Shown here one piece after another: positions 1 through 8,355 of a stretch of DNA of 38,600 nucleotides. Made by a program: the position numbers and the translations under genes. Numbering within the stretch: position 1 is the stretch's first letter; every line of letters begins with the position of its first letter. Source of the stretch: Nitrospira sp. (GTDB lineage: Bacteria > Nitrospirota > Nitrospiria > Nitrospirales > Nitrospiraceae). The notes below the pieces were generated by a model. The model did not search any database. It was not told where the DNA came from and saw only the letters and a list, made by a program, of their open reading frames with translations. The stretch lies in NCBI GenBank assembly GCA_022843785.1, contig JALHMZ010000026.1, forward strand, positions 1 through 38,600. The letters run 5' to 3'.

Positions 1-119
1 GCTCCTGGGGCCAGTGTGTGCGCGAAATAAATTCAAGCGGCGACTGAAAGACTAGCGACAGGAAGAACCGGACAGATCATGTGCTCCATACACCGGACAA
101 GTTAACTTGCTATCTACAC
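1..119 (+). mobile_element. right end of an insertion sequence (partial)
   Basis: Positions 66-119, read as reverse complement, align along about 54 bases with the left IS end at 38481. Both share the outer tip GTGTAGATAGCA, then two sub-terminal copies of a motif ending in TGTCCGGT. The first 30 bases give an open frame ending in TAA (28-30), which could be the last codons of the transposase. This is therefore the 3' end of an IS lying upstream of the window in + orientation. Its boundary with chromosomal DNA is put at about 119. The family is judged only from the opposite end (see 38561). Confidence 0.65.
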
Positions 120-350
120 TGTTTAGCATCGCCACCAGCTTGGCATAAGGCTCCAACGTTCGCCGTAATGCGATTCATCCCACCAGTCGAGCGCGAGAGA
201 TCTCGCGGCTGCCCTCGGTTGAACTATTCGGAAACTCCGAATAGTTGCCTGGGGGTCGAACTTGCCCTCGCTGCAAAACCCAATAGGACTCAGAGTGCAA
301 CCTGAGCTAGGCGATCAGCCCGTTTCGGACGCTCCGCGTTCTTTCCCCTC
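120..350. other. intergenic, no gene recognised
   Basis: This stretch lies between the IS end and the cupin gene. Short open frames exist on both strands but show no ribosome binding site, no recognisable family and no repeat structure. I see nothing functional here. Confidence 0.5.
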
Positions 351-719
351 TCAGCCCACCACCCTGTTGGGGAATGACACCTCGAGCACAACACACCCGA
401 CATCGGTCTTAAACGGACCATGACGTTCTCCGGGAGGACGGCTTGCGTAATCTCCCGCTTCAAGCCAGCAATCGAAGGCCTGGTCGTACAGCCGCCCGCT
501 GACAATAAATATCTCCTCGGGATATGCGTGGGTCTTTCCCCCGAACGCCGACGTATCAGCGCCCGGCAGGAAGCGGGTCAGCCTGGTGTATTCGCCCGTC
601 ACCGGATCAATACTCAATGTGATCTCCTCGGCCATCCCCTCCAGACCCTTGATAGGAGTCCAGCGGGTTCGTTGGTCGGGAGCCAAAGGGTTCCAGTAGG
701 TTGTCGTCGATTTCGACAT
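351..719 (-). CDS. cupin-domain protein (ChrR-like cupin fold)
   Basis: A 122-residue single-domain cupin. The motif GGKTHAYPEEIFIVSGRLYD, followed by GDYASRPPGERHGPF, matches the two metal-binding cupin boxes (H and E in the first, H in the second). The N-terminal part resembles the cupin domains found in anti-sigma factor ChrR and related small cupins. No enzyme activity can be assigned; such proteins usually bind Zn or another metal and may act on or sense small oxidised molecules. The start at the MSKSTT methionine is preferred over an in-frame one 13 codons upstream because family similarity begins there. It is monocistronic; the next gene upstream is more than 80 bp away. Confidence 0.75.
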   Translation of the reverse strand: MSKSTTTYWNPLAPDQRTRWTPIKGLEGMAEEITLSIDPVTGEYTRLTRFLPGADTSAFGGKTHAYPEEIFIVSGRLYDQAFDCWLEAGDYASRPPGERHGPFKTDVGCVVLEVSFPNRVVG

Positions 720-802
720 TGCAGTCCCGGCATCACATGAAGTGTGGCGGCTAACCAATATTACGGTTTCATGATCTATGGCGTGCTCCCCCGAACGCGG
801 AG

Positions 803-1087
803 CTAACTGGCGCGCGCGAGCTTTGTTCGCGTCCGAGTCGAGCGTGGGGTTCGCGATCGTGAATGGTGCTCTGCATAGGCATCGAGCAGCCGGCGGATCA
901 TGCGCTGGTATTGCGTATGATGTTTCTGCGCCTCACCCTTGAAGAACTCAACGCTTCTCTTGCTCAGCGCAATGGTGACCTTGACGCCTTCGTCCCGAAA
1001 AACCAATTCTTCGGGCCGGGGAAGGAAGTCAGGAATGACCCTGAGGTCTCCGAGGGGTTCGTCGGTGTATTTGATTTTCTCGCTCAT
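803..1087 (-). CDS. BrnA/CopG-type antitoxin of a BrnT-BrnA pair
   Basis: A 94-residue protein with the segment VKVTIALSKRSVEFFKGEA followed by YQRMIRRLLDAYAEH, which is the ribbon-helix-helix signature of the CopG/BrnA-type antitoxin family. It should bind its partner toxin and repress their shared promoter. The MSEKIKYTDEPLG start is the usual one for this family. It places the start 59 bases inside the 3' end of the BrnT gene, so the two are translationally coupled. The C-terminal tail is rich in Arg, Ser and Thr (about residues 73-94) and is probably disordered or DNA-contacting. An upstream ATG at 1141 is possible but would enlarge the overlap. Confidence 0.75.
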   Translation of the reverse strand: MSEKIKYTDEPLGDLRVIPDFLPRPEELVFRDEGVKVTIALSKRSVEFFKGEAQKHHTQYQRMIRRLLDAYAEHHSRSRTPRSTRTRTKLARAS

Positions 1088-1349
1088 AGATGCGCCTGCC
1101 TTTCCGCCAGTAGCCGGCTCCAAAAATCCGAATGACATCATCGCGAAACGTAAATCGAACGGTCAGAACTCCGCCCTCGACCCAGCCAAAGCAGTAATGC
1201 CGCTGCTCGCTTGAGCTATAAGACAGATCTTCCGCGATCACGCGGCGCGGGTCGGCAAATACGAACTGAGCTCTTGCGAAGGAAATTCCATGTTTATCCT
1301 GGTTGTCTTCATCTTTCTTGGGATCCCACTCGAATTGGGCCTTCGCCAT
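1029..1349 (-). CDS. BrnT-family toxin
   Basis: A 106-residue protein beginning FEWDPKKDEDNQDKHGISF, the hallmark of BrnT (DUF497) toxins: an EWD motif, then N-x-x-KHGISF-x-x-A. The second half (VRFTFRDDVIRIFGAGYWRK) corresponds to the family's RIxSAR strand, with the usual SAR replaced by GAG. BrnT toxins are RelE-fold ribonucleases that inhibit translation and are neutralised by BrnA. The gene precedes its antitoxin, the normal BrnT-BrnA order, with overlapping ends. The changed SAR motif raises the possibility that activity is weakened. A second, more canonical pair is at 31119-31627. Confidence 0.8.
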   Translation of the reverse strand: MAKAQFEWDPKKDEDNQDKHGISFARAQFVFADPRRVIAEDLSYSSSEQRHYCFGWVEGGVLTVRFTFRDDVIRIFGAGYWRKGRRIYERENQIHRRTPRRPQGHS

Positions 1350-1467
1350 GGGTGAAGGTTAGCACGAAGAAATCTGGATAGCCATACGTTTGTATGGGCA
1401 TGCGGCCACCGTTCCGCACCCTCTAGCACTGTCTTAGCCGATCCGCATCACACGTCACCTCCAGCGC

Positions 1468-1716
1468 TCAAACCTCGGTTGCATCTGATGATCCTGAGGC
1501 CGCCAGATCGGCGTAGGTCTGCAACGTTCGTCGCGCTGCTTCTTCATCCAACCGACTGATCGCAAAACCGACATGGACGATGACATAGTCACCCACCTGC
1601 GCCTCCGGCACCATCGCCAACGACACGGACTTGGTCACCCCGGCAAACGAGACGCACGCCGTCCGCAGCGGATCATCCTCAATGGTCACCACCTGGCCTG
1701 GCACAGCAAGACACAT
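1468..1716 (-). CDS. hypC: hydrogenase maturation chaperone HypC
   Basis: An 82-residue HypC/HupF protein. It starts MCLAVPGQV, whose Cys2 is the residue that binds the Fe(CN)2CO intermediate with HypD and then hands it to the hydrogenase large subunit. The methionine of MCLAVPG is chosen because that Cys must be residue 2 and an AGGAG element lies just upstream; 26 in-frame upstream codons come from the 7-nt repeat. It is the last gene of the hydrogenase operon, separated from hypF by a repeat-filled gap. Its usual partner HypD is not in the window. Confidence 0.92.
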   Translation of the reverse strand: MCLAVPGQVVTIEDDPLRTACVSFAGVTKSVSLAMVPEAQVGDYVIVHVGFAISRLDEEAARRTLQTYADLAASGSSDATEV

Positions 1717-1760
1717 CGTCTCTCCTATCGCTTTTGACCTGCATTCTTCATGTGGGAAAA

Positions 1761-1873
1761 GAGCATATAGCTTGTAGCCAATGGCGTATAGCACGTGATG
1801 GGATCAGATTGGGGAAACACTTCGACTCACGCTCCAATTCCGTGCCATAAGCCATACGCTATAAGCTCTGCTC
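1761..1873. repeat. inverted pair of degenerate 7-nt repeats between hypF and hypC
   Basis: Arm 1 (1761-1795) and arm 2 (1841-1873) are built from heptamers of the type CTATAAG, CGTATAG or CCATACG. The reverse complement of arm 2 aligns with arm 1 from GAGCA through to GCACG with a few mismatches and small gaps. Arm 2 runs over the hypF stop codon. In the hypF-hypC transcript the two could pair into a stem-loop with a loop of about 45 nt. Confidence 0.65.
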
Positions 1874-4195
1874 TTCTGATGAGATACAGGCCGCAATGAC
1901 CGCCTGCCCCAGCGCCAACCCTCCGTCGTTTGCGGGAACCTGCCGATGTGTCAACGCGACAAATCCGGCCGACTCCAGGCGCTCCCTGGCCATATCGACC
2001 AACAGGGCATTCTGAAAACAGCCCCCGGTCAGCACAACTTGCGGCAGACCAACCCTCTCGGCCATCTGTCCGATGAGTTCGGCTAACGCATGATGAAACC
2101 GATAGGCGATGAGCGACCGTTCGGTCCCACGGCTGAGATCATCGGCAATCCGCGCGATCATCGGCCTCCAATCGGCAATCCACCTTTGCGGGCCGCTCCC
2201 TCCTGAATTGAAGACAATCGGATAGGCTTCGTCCTGTCTCTGGGCCGACGCCGATACCCGAATCGCCTCCTGTTCCAGCGCCATCGCTGCCTGCCCCTCG
2301 AACGTGGCCACCTGACAGAGGCCGAGCATCGAGGCCACGGCATCGAAAAGCCGTCCCATACTGGTGGTGGTCGGCGAATGAGTCCGCCTGGCCAACATCG
2401 CAACCAGAAGTTGTTCCTGTTCTTTCCAGCCATATTCCTGCTCAACGCCTACGCCACCCGGCTGAGGCCCAAACGCTTCCCATCGGACAGCCAAGGCAGC
2501 GCGCCGGGGTTCACGCGCCGCCTGCTCCCCTCCCGGCAGGGGGAACGGATGCAGATGAGCCACGCGCCGAGAATCTCCACAGGTCGCCGCCAGAAACTCG
2601 CCGCCCCACAGGGAACCATCCATTCCGTATCCGGCTCCATCCCACGCTACTCCGAGCACCTCTCCCGTTATTCCATGTTCCGCCATGCAGGCTGCCACAT
2701 GCGCATGGTGGTGTTGGACGCGGATCAGCGGAACGTCCCATCGTCCTGCCAGTTCCTCAGCCAGGCGCGTCGACCGGTAGTCCGGATGCAGGTCGCACGC
2801 GATGGCGCGGGGCTGCACCTTGAGCAGCCATTGGAGATCGTCGATCGCCTGCCTGGCGGCCCGTTCCGTTTCAAGCGTGGACAGATCTCCCAGATGCTGA
2901 CTCAATAGAATATGACCGGCGTCCAGCAGCGCCACCGTGTTCTTCAGATGACCGCCGACCGCCAGCACCGGACCCTCGACATGGCACGCCAACGATTCAG
3001 GAAGACGAATCGCGCGAGGAACCAGCCCTCTCGCCCGTCGAAGAATGAGCGGCCCGGATCTCGCCATCCGAACGACGGAATCGTCCATCGGGCGCGCGAT
3101 GGGGCGATCGTGAATCAGAAACGCATCGGCAATACCGGCGAGTCGTCTCACAGCTTCCTGTTCATCCGTCACGATCGGTTCGTCGGACAGATTGCCGCTC
3201 GTGGCCACAACCGGACGGCCCAGTTCGCGCATCAACAGATGCTGCACCGGCGCAGCGGGCAACATGGCCCCGACTGTCGAATTACACGGCGCAATTCCCT
3301 CAGCCAGGGAAGACTGTTCTCGGCGCTGAAGAATCACGACCGGGGCAGCCGGCGAGGTCAACCACTCTGCTTCGCCCGGCGACAGGTCGCAAGAAGTCCT
3401 GATCGTCTCCAGCGTTGGAAACATCACGGCAAAAGGTTTGTGCGCGCGCCGCTTACGCGCCCGCAGCAACTGAACCGCTTTTTCAGAGGTGGCATCGACC
3501 CAGAGATGAAATCCGCCGATCCCCTTCACCGCCACGATGCCGCCATCCCGGATGATCCGGCAGGTTTGCTCCAGCGCTTCCTCCCCTTCCGCTAAGACCT
3601 GCCCATCGGCCCCCCATAGGGCGACGGTGGGACCGCACGCCGGACAGGCGATGGATTCCGCATGAAATCGCCGATTGTCCGGCGCGTCATACTCGGCCCG
3701 GCAGTCCTCGCAAAGGGCAAAGCGCGACATCGTGGTGTTCGCCCGGTCGTAGGGGACCGATGTCACCATACTCATGCGTGGCCCGCACTGCGCGCAGGAG
3801 AGCCAGGGATAGTGAAACCGGCGGTCGGTGGGATCAAACAATTCGACCAGGCAGTCAGCGCAGGTCGCCAGATCAGGGGACATCGCAAGTTGCTTCGTGC
3901 CTGCCTCATGACTCGGCTGAATCGTAAAGGCCGTATCGCCGATGACCGGGATTGTACGCAGCGTCATCCGTTCGATGTTCGCGCCGGGCGGGCAACCGGT
4001 TCGAAGCCGGTCGAGTAATCGGTCAAGCGCGTCGGCCGTTCCTTCCGCCTCGATCAGCACCCCCTCCGCCCCGTTCATGATCCATCCGGCAAGGCCCAGC
4101 TCTCGCGCCGTTCGAAACACGAAAGGCCGAAACCCGACGCCTTGCACGATCCCCTCGATCTTCAGCTGCACGCGCGTCGCCTGGCCGGCGATCAT
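1859..4195 (-). CDS. hypF: carbamoyltransferase HypF
   Basis: A 778-residue, full-length HypF. It uses carbamoyl phosphate and ATP to make the thiocarboxamide on HypE that becomes the CN ligands of the [NiFe] site. Domain order is visible: acylphosphatase domain (about 1-95, with GIVQGVGFRPFV), paired zinc fingers (about 110-190, CADC...CAQCGP and CEDC...CPACGP), YrdC-like domain (about 205-390), and the Kae1-like carbamoyltransferase domain (about 410-770, with HHHAHVAACMAEH and WDGAGYGMDGSLWGGEF). The start overlaps the hypA stop by 4 bases. HypE, its acceptor, is not encoded nearby. Confidence 0.96.
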   Translation of the reverse strand: MIAGQATRVQLKIEGIVQGVGFRPFVFRTARELGLAGWIMNGAEGVLIEAEGTADALDRLLDRLRTGCPPGANIERMTLRTIPVIGDTAFTIQPSHEAGTKQLAMSPDLATCADCLVELFDPTDRRFHYPWLSCAQCGPRMSMVTSVPYDRANTTMSRFALCEDCRAEYDAPDNRRFHAESIACPACGPTVALWGADGQVLAEGEEALEQTCRIIRDGGIVAVKGIGGFHLWVDATSEKAVQLLRARKRRAHKPFAVMFPTLETIRTSCDLSPGEAEWLTSPAAPVVILQRREQSSLAEGIAPCNSTVGAMLPAAPVQHLLMRELGRPVVATSGNLSDEPIVTDEQEAVRRLAGIADAFLIHDRPIARPMDDSVVRMARSGPLILRRARGLVPRAIRLPESLACHVEGPVLAVGGHLKNTVALLDAGHILLSQHLGDLSTLETERAARQAIDDLQWLLKVQPRAIACDLHPDYRSTRLAEELAGRWDVPLIRVQHHHAHVAACMAEHGITGEVLGVAWDGAGYGMDGSLWGGEFLAATCGDSRRVAHLHPFPLPGGEQAAREPRRAALAVRWEAFGPQPGGVGVEQEYGWKEQEQLLVAMLARRTHSPTTTSMGRLFDAVASMLGLCQVATFEGQAAMALEQEAIRVSASAQRQDEAYPIVFNSGGSGPQRWIADWRPMIARIADDLSRGTERSLIAYRFHHALAELIGQMAERVGLPQVVLTGGCFQNALLVDMARERLESAGFVALTHRQVPANDGGLALGQAVIAACISSEEQSL

Positions 4196-4545
4196 TCCGT
4201 CACCGTCACGTCATGCACCACTACTTCCGGTCCCGGCACGAATGCGAGATCGTGCGATCCGCAGGCCTCGCACGCGGCATCCATTCGGCGCACCTGCGAC
4301 TTCACGCCGCAGCGTCGGCAGATCGCCTCGACCGGTACCGTCACAATATCCAAGGCAGCTCCCTCCGCCGCTGTACCATGGCTGGCCACATCGAACGCCG
4401 TCTGAAGCTGAGACGGATCATCATCCAAGAGATGTGAGAGGGCGCTGACTTTGAGCCGCACCACCGACGGCTTCGCCCCATTAGCCTCCCGAAGCGCCTG
4501 ATTCACCGCCTTGACGACCTGACCCATCAGATGCACTTCGTGCAT
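4192..4545 (-). CDS. hypA: nickel-insertion protein HypA
   Basis: A 117-residue HypA/HybF. The N-terminal MHEVHLMGQVV carries the nickel-binding His2. The structural zinc site is CRRCG (about residues 76-80) with CEACGSHDL (about 91-99). It delivers Ni to the large subunit together with the GTPase HypB, which is not in this window. Residue 3 is Glu as in typical HypA proteins. Its 5' end overlaps the protease gene by 19 bases and its 3' end overlaps hypF by 4, so translation of the three maturation genes is probably coupled. Confidence 0.95.
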   Translation of the reverse strand: MHEVHLMGQVVKAVNQALREANGAKPSVVRLKVSALSHLLDDDPSQLQTAFDVASHGTAAEGAALDIVTVPVEAICRRCGVKSQVRRMDAACEACGSHDLAFVPGPEVVVHDVTVTE

Positions 4546-5000
4546 GGAATTCCCTCGATTTCCTTCAGCATCTGCTCGACGATGCTATCCAAACCGCCAC
4601 GCACCGGTTCTGAAAGGGCCGCGCCGGATTCGAGGGTATCGATCTCGATGCCGTACAGTATGATCTGCTTCGGCAATCGCCCCAACGCCCGCGCGAGATC
4701 GACCGCCTCTGCAATCCCTATGGCATGGGTCGAACAGGGAACGAGTCTCCCCCAGCGGCTTTCCTTCGACAAGTCGAGTCGGACCGTCGTTCCGGGATGT
4801 CCTCCGCTCTTCACCGCGTCGATCAGCATGACTTGATCGGCGCCTGCCATCAGATCGAGCAACGCGAGGCCGTCCCCTTCTGCTTCCAATATCTCGACCG
4901 ACAAGTCCAACCGCTCGCGCAGGCGGCGAGCCGCCAGGAGCCCCGCCGCATCGTCCCCTCTGAACAGATTGCCGATTCCGATGATACGAATTACAGCCAT
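4527..5000 (-). CDS. [NiFe] hydrogenase maturation endopeptidase
   Basis: A 157-residue HybD/HycI-family protease (M52) that clips the C-terminal peptide from the large subunit after Ni insertion. Family motifs are present: GIGNLFRGDDAAGL near the N-terminus with the Ni-sensing acidic residue (about Asp17), LIDAVKSGG with the second acidic ligand (about Asp62), and STHAIGIAEAV with the His ligand. The likely substrate is the alpha subunit encoded just upstream, whose tail is [10 protein letters not shown] 9-nt repeat array abuts the start codon, so there is only a weak AAAGAGA in place of a normal ribosome binding site. Confidence 0.92.
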   Translation of the reverse strand: MAVIRIIGIGNLFRGDDAAGLLAARRLRERLDLSVEILEAEGDGLALLDLMAGADQVMLIDAVKSGGHPGTTVRLDLSKESRWGRLVPCSTHAIGIAEAVDLARALGRLPKQIILYGIEIDTLESGAALSEPVRGGLDSIVEQMLKEIEGIPCTKCI

Positions 5001-5002
5001 AG

Positions 5003-5093
5003 TCTCTTTGGTCTGTCTCGTTTGTTTGGTCTATCTCGTCTGTCTGGTTGGTCTGGTTTGTTTGGTTGATCTCGTTCGTCTGATCGACAGAAT
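5003..5093 (-). repeat. 9-nt degenerate tandem repeat, leader of the protease gene
   Basis: About ten units of a nonamer with + strand consensus close to CTSGTYTGT. Every third codon repeats, so the + strand reads L-V-x and the minus strand Q-T-N/D over and over. In the minus-strand mRNA it is a C/A-rich tract (ACCAGACAAACC-like) ending 3 bases before the protease ATG. Related arrays lie at 7417, 32591 and 33236. Confidence 0.85.
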
Positions 5094-5131
5094 GTTGTTC
5101 GACGTCAAATACACCGGAAGCCCCGAGCTGC

Positions 5132-6454
5132 CTATTCGCGTTCAACTTCCAATCGCAGAAAATGGGTCGCGCAGGAAATGCACGGATCGTAGCAGCGGAT
5201 GACGCGCTCGCAGGCAAGCGCCGCATCTTCATTGGAAAGATTCAACAGGCGGGGCATGAACTGGCGCAGGTCCTGTTCGATACGGCCCTGGTTCTGCGAG
5301 GTCGGCGGAACGATCTTGGCCTCGCGAACTATGCCCTCGTCATCCACCCGATACCGATGATAGAGAATCCCTCTCGGCGCTTCGGTACAGGCCGTCCCTG
5401 TGCCGGATCGGACAGTGGCCGCCAGCGCCGGCGCTGGCGGAGGGACGTATCGTTGAATCAACCGTAACGATTCCTCCAGCGCATAAAGCATTTCGACTGA
5501 ACGGGCGATGATCCCATGAAACGGGTTGCGCAGCGGCAGCGAGAGGCCCGTATCGGCCAACACCTCCCTGACCATTGGAGACAACCGATCCTGGTTCAGA
5601 TTCACACGGGCCAACGGCCCCACCAAATAGGGCATTCCCTGAAACGTGCACTGTAAGGCGTTGGAATAGGGCACCTGATGTTCGGTGAAATGCTGTTCGA
5701 ACTCTCCCACGGAGACGCTCAGCCCGTTGCTGGTCTCCAGCCTGCCTTCATTGAACGGATATTCGTCGGGGTGACGCAATGCCACGTAGGTGTAGTCGGG
5801 TGCGAAGTCCGGATACTCGAAGGTCGCAGCCCAACGGATGGTGTCCGCCGCCGCATCACGCGCCCACAAGAGTTCGGTTGTCAGAGCTTCCAGCTCGCGG
5901 CGGCCGGGCACCCGCGAGAATCCGCCGACTTTGACCGACACCGGATGGACGGAGCGCCCGCCCAGCAGCGTCATGATCGCATTGCCGGCTTTCTTGAGCC
6001 GCAAACCACGGGTCACCAGAGCCGGGTGGTCCTTCGCCATCGCGATGCCGCTGTCGTAACCGAGAAAATCCGGCGCCTGCAACATATAGACGTGCAGCGC
6101 ATGGCTCTCAATCCACTCGCCGCAATAGAGCAACCGCCTCAGATCCCGTAGCGCACCCTCGACGCGCAGGCCGAAAATCTGCTCGATCGCATGGACGGCG
6201 CTCATCTGATAGGCGACGGGACAGATGCCGCAGATGCGCGCGACGATATCCGGCACTTCACTGTAGTGTCTGCCGACCAGAAACGCCTCGAAAAACCGGG
6301 GCGGCTCGAAGATGCGCAGTTCTACATCACGCACCGCTCCGTCTTTCACCGTAACGCGCAATGCACCCTCGCCTTCCACCCGCGCAATCGTGCCGATGGC
6401 AATGGTCCTCGTCTGCTTTACTTCCTCCGGCCCTGTCCGTCTCTCCTCTGTCAC
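5132..6454 (-). CDS. group 3b [NiFe] hydrogenase large (alpha) subunit
   Basis: A 440-residue catalytic subunit binding the NiFe(CN)2CO centre. The L1 motif [11 protein letters not shown] gives Cys75 and Cys78; the L2 motif DPCISCATH gives Cys425 and Cys428. The C-terminal FLRLEVERE after His431 is the extension removed by the maturation protease. Length and motifs fit bidirectional NAD(P)-linked group 3b enzymes (sulfhydrogenase alpha). The start codon is GTG, chosen because AAGGGA lies about 8 bases upstream and no better start is near. The upstream gap to the small subunit is filled by a 7-nt repeat. Confidence 0.95.
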   Translation of the reverse strand: MTEERRTGPEEVKQTRTIAIGTIARVEGEGALRVTVKDGAVRDVELRIFEPPRFFEAFLVGRHYSEVPDIVARICGICPVAYQMSAVHAIEQIFGLRVEGALRDLRRLLYCGEWIESHALHVYMLQAPDFLGYDSGIAMAKDHPALVTRGLRLKKAGNAIMTLLGGRSVHPVSVKVGGFSRVPGRRELEALTTELLWARDAAADTIRWAATFEYPDFAPDYTYVALRHPDEYPFNEGRLETSNGLSVSVGEFEQHFTEHQVPYSNALQCTFQGMPYLVGPLARVNLNQDRLSPMVREVLADTGLSLPLRNPFHGIIARSVEMLYALEESLRLIQRYVPPPAPALAATVRSGTGTACTEAPRGILYHRYRVDDEGIVREAKIVPPTSQNQGRIEQDLRQFMPRLLNLSNEDAALACERVIRCYDPCISCATHFLRLEVERE

Positions 6455-6460
6455 TTCTTC

Positions 6461-6545
6461 CCTTTCACAACTGAATTCTTACGCCTTACGTTTCACGTCT
6501 TCTTACCCCTCACGCCTCACCCCTTACGTCCCCCATCACCTTTCA
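6461..6545 (-). repeat. 7-nt degenerate repeat between small- and large-subunit genes
   Basis: Roughly eleven heptamers of the form TTTCACG, CCTTACG, CCTCACG or CCCCTTA fill the gap between the delta stop codon and the alpha GTG. In the mRNA sense they are purine-rich (CGTGAAA/CGTAAGG). The array supplies the purine-rich sequence just before the alpha start. It is a different sequence class from the 9-nt arrays. Confidence 0.75.
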
Positions 6546-7394
6546 CGTCTTCCGTTCCCACGCCTCGCTCTCCTGCTTGAATGATTCCACAGCGCCGTTG
6601 ATCCCGCGAAATCGCCGCACCACCTCGATCGGAATCAGTCGGAGCCCCTGATGAAACCGGTTCGCGAGCGACGCCGTATTGGGCGGCAAACCAGGCCCGG
6701 TCCGTGCCCCCTCGGTCGGACCGAAGCAGCCGTAGCAATCGCGTCCCATGGAAGGACAGATCGCGCCGCATCCGGTCCTGGTGACCGGCCCCAGACAGGG
6801 CACACCGCTCGCGACCATCACACAAACATTTCCGCGACGCTTGCACTCGATACACACACTGTCTGCAAAAAGTCTGGGCCGAACCCCGGCCAGCAGATCG
6901 GTGATGACCCGCAGCAATTGCCCCTTGTCGATCGGGCACCCCCACAGTTCGAAATCCACTTGCACATGTGCGGAGATCGGCGTGGATGTCCCGAGGCTTT
7001 GAATATACTGGGGGCTCGGATAGACCGCACGTTTGAACGATTCGACATCGGCCCAGTTGCGCAAGGCTTGAATCCCGCCCGCCGTCGCACAGGCGCCGAT
7101 CGTGATCAACGTGGCGGCCTGTTCACGCAGAGCCAGAATCCTGGCAGCATCCTCAGGCGTCGTAATGGACCCCTCCACTAACACGATGTCGTAGGGGCCG
7201 GGCTTCATGCCGCTGGAGGCTTCGGGAAAGTAGGCGATGTCCAATGCCTGCCCCAACGCGAGCAGGTCGTCCTCCAGATTCAAGATGCTGAGCTGGCAGC
7301 CGTCGCAGGAGGCAAATCTGAAGACGCCCAACCTGGGCCGTGCTCTGTTCGTATGTGCCTCTTCACGATGTCCAGGCTGGTCGCTCTCTGCCAT
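6543..7394 (-). CDS. group 3b [NiFe] hydrogenase small (delta) subunit
   Basis: A 283-residue electron-relay subunit that carries Fe-S clusters between the NiFe site and the diaphorase module. The proximal cluster begins with ASCDGCQLS (Cys30 and Cys33), followed by IGACATAGG and VPCLGPVTRTGCG. Further cysteines are in CIECKRRGNVC and CPSMGRDCYGCFG, consistent with medial and distal clusters. There is no Tat signal, so it is cytoplasmic, as expected for group 3. The N-terminal 20 residues are polar and poorly conserved, so an internal start is possible. It lies between gamma and alpha and is preceded by a long hairpin made of 9-nt repeats. Confidence 0.95.
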   Translation of the reverse strand: MAESDQPGHREEAHTNRARPRLGVFRFASCDGCQLSILNLEDDLLALGQALDIAYFPEASSGMKPGPYDIVLVEGSITTPEDAARILALREQAATLITIGACATAGGIQALRNWADVESFKRAVYPSPQYIQSLGTSTPISAHVQVDFELWGCPIDKGQLLRVITDLLAGVRPRLFADSVCIECKRRGNVCVMVASGVPCLGPVTRTGCGAICPSMGRDCYGCFGPTEGARTGPGLPPNTASLANRFHQGLRLIPIEVVRRFRGINGAVESFKQESEAWERKT

Positions 7395-7416
7395 AAGCCG
7401 CCCTTTCGATGATCCG

Positions 7417-7477
7417 GTTTCTTTGGTTTGTTTGGTTCATCTGGTTCAACCAGACAAACCGGGCAAACGAGAGAAAC
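7417..7477. repeat. hairpin of 9-nt repeats upstream of the small-subunit gene
   Basis: Two 30-base arms pair around a single-base loop at about 7447. The left arm starts GTTTCTTTGGTTTG and the right arm ends GCAAACGAGAGAAAC; the apex CTGGTTCAACCAG is a perfect palindrome. Each arm is made of CTSGTYTGT-type nonamers in opposite orientation. The mRNA (minus strand) would fold into a long stem, with an A/C-rich 3' arm facing the start codon at 7394. It has no U-tract, so it is not a standard terminator. Confidence 0.8.
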
Positions 7478-7488
7478 TTCTCCGCCGT

Positions 7489-8355
7489 TTACACCCCTTC
7501 GCTTCCTAACAACCACGCCACCCGGTCGTAGCGCATCACTGGCCCGTCCTTGCACAGAAAAAACGGCCCCATCTGGCAATGGCCGCAGAGACCGATGCCG
7601 CATTCCATATGCCGTTCGAGCGAGACATAGATTGAGGTTGCCGGAATGCCTCGATCAATGAGGATCGGCGCGCCCAGGCGCATCATGATCTCCGGCCCGC
7701 ACATCAATACCGCAGTCCGTGCCGGGTCGATCCTGACTTCATGAAACAGCTCCGTCACCACCCCGACATGGTATTGCCAACTCTTGTCGGCCCGATCACT
7801 GGTCAAATAGACCTTGGTATCAGGGTGCTGCCGCCATGTCTCGAACCGTTCGTGATAGAGCAGGTCGTGAGGTGTCTTCACCCCGTGCAGAATTCTGACG
7901 GCGCCAAAGTCGCTCCGGCGCTGGAAGATGTATTCGATCGCACCCACAACCGGCGCACAGCCGAGTCCGCCAGTGACTACCACAATGTCTTTCCCCCGTA
8001 TATCGGCCAGCGGCCAGCCTTGTCCGAACGGTCCGCGGATTCCCAGCAGATCACCGATTTTCAGCCCGGCGATCGCCCTGGTTACACGACCGACCGCACG
8101 GATCGTGTGATCGAGAGAGTCCGGCTTGTCCGGGTCCGACACAATCGAGATCGCCACCTCGCCGACCCCGAACAGATAGACCATATTGAACTGGCCGGCG
8201 GAAAATCGATAACTGCGTCGCACCTGCTCATCGACAAACTGCAACCGATAGGTAGCGATATCGTCGGCTTCTCTGATCTTCTCCACAATGGTAGCCGGCT
8301 GGATCAGATAGGGATTGGACACTGTCTGTGCAATGGCCTGTGAAATGGGTGTCAT
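7489..8355 (-). CDS. group 3b hydrogenase gamma subunit (FAD/NAD(P)-binding)
   Basis: A 288-residue ferredoxin-NADP reductase-like diaphorase subunit that exchanges electrons with NAD(P)H. The FAD-binding barrel is at about 20-110 ([10 protein letters not shown]), the NAD(P) fold starts at about 120 ([14 protein letters not shown]), and the C-terminal [2Fe-2S] motif is CGIGLCGHC...C (Cys252, 257, 260, 268). The ATG at 8355 overlaps the TGA of the beta gene as ATGA. An in-frame extension of 47 codons upstream lies inside the beta gene and is rejected. Electrons would run NAD(P)H-FAD-beta/delta clusters-NiFe. Confidence 0.94.
   Translation of the reverse strand: MTPISQAIAQTVSNPYLIQPATIVEKIREADDIATYRLQFVDEQVRRSYRFSAGQFNMVYLFGVGEVAISIVSDPDKPDSLDHTIRAVGRVTRAIAGLKIGDLLGIRGPFGQGWPLADIRGKDIVVVTGGLGCAPVVGAIEYIFQRRSDFGAVRILHGVKTPHDLLYHERFETWRQHPDTKVYLTSDRADKSWQYHVGVVTELFHEVRIDPARTAVLMCGPEIMMRLGAPILIDRGIPATSIYVSLERHMECGIGLCGHCQMGPFFLCKDGPVMRYDRVAWLLGSEGV

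Noticed and set aside
81..305. 74-codon open frame near the left edge
   Set aside because: It begins inside the IS inverted repeat and has no binding site or family resemblance.
5003..5093. CRISPR-like array
   Set aside because: Units are 9 nt, degenerate and without spacers; no cas genes are present.
4585..5232. Long frames with Q-T-N or L-V-C repeats across the 9-nt array
   Set aside because: They arise because a 9-nt repeat keeps three frames open; they overlap the protease and large-subunit genes and have no ribosome binding site.
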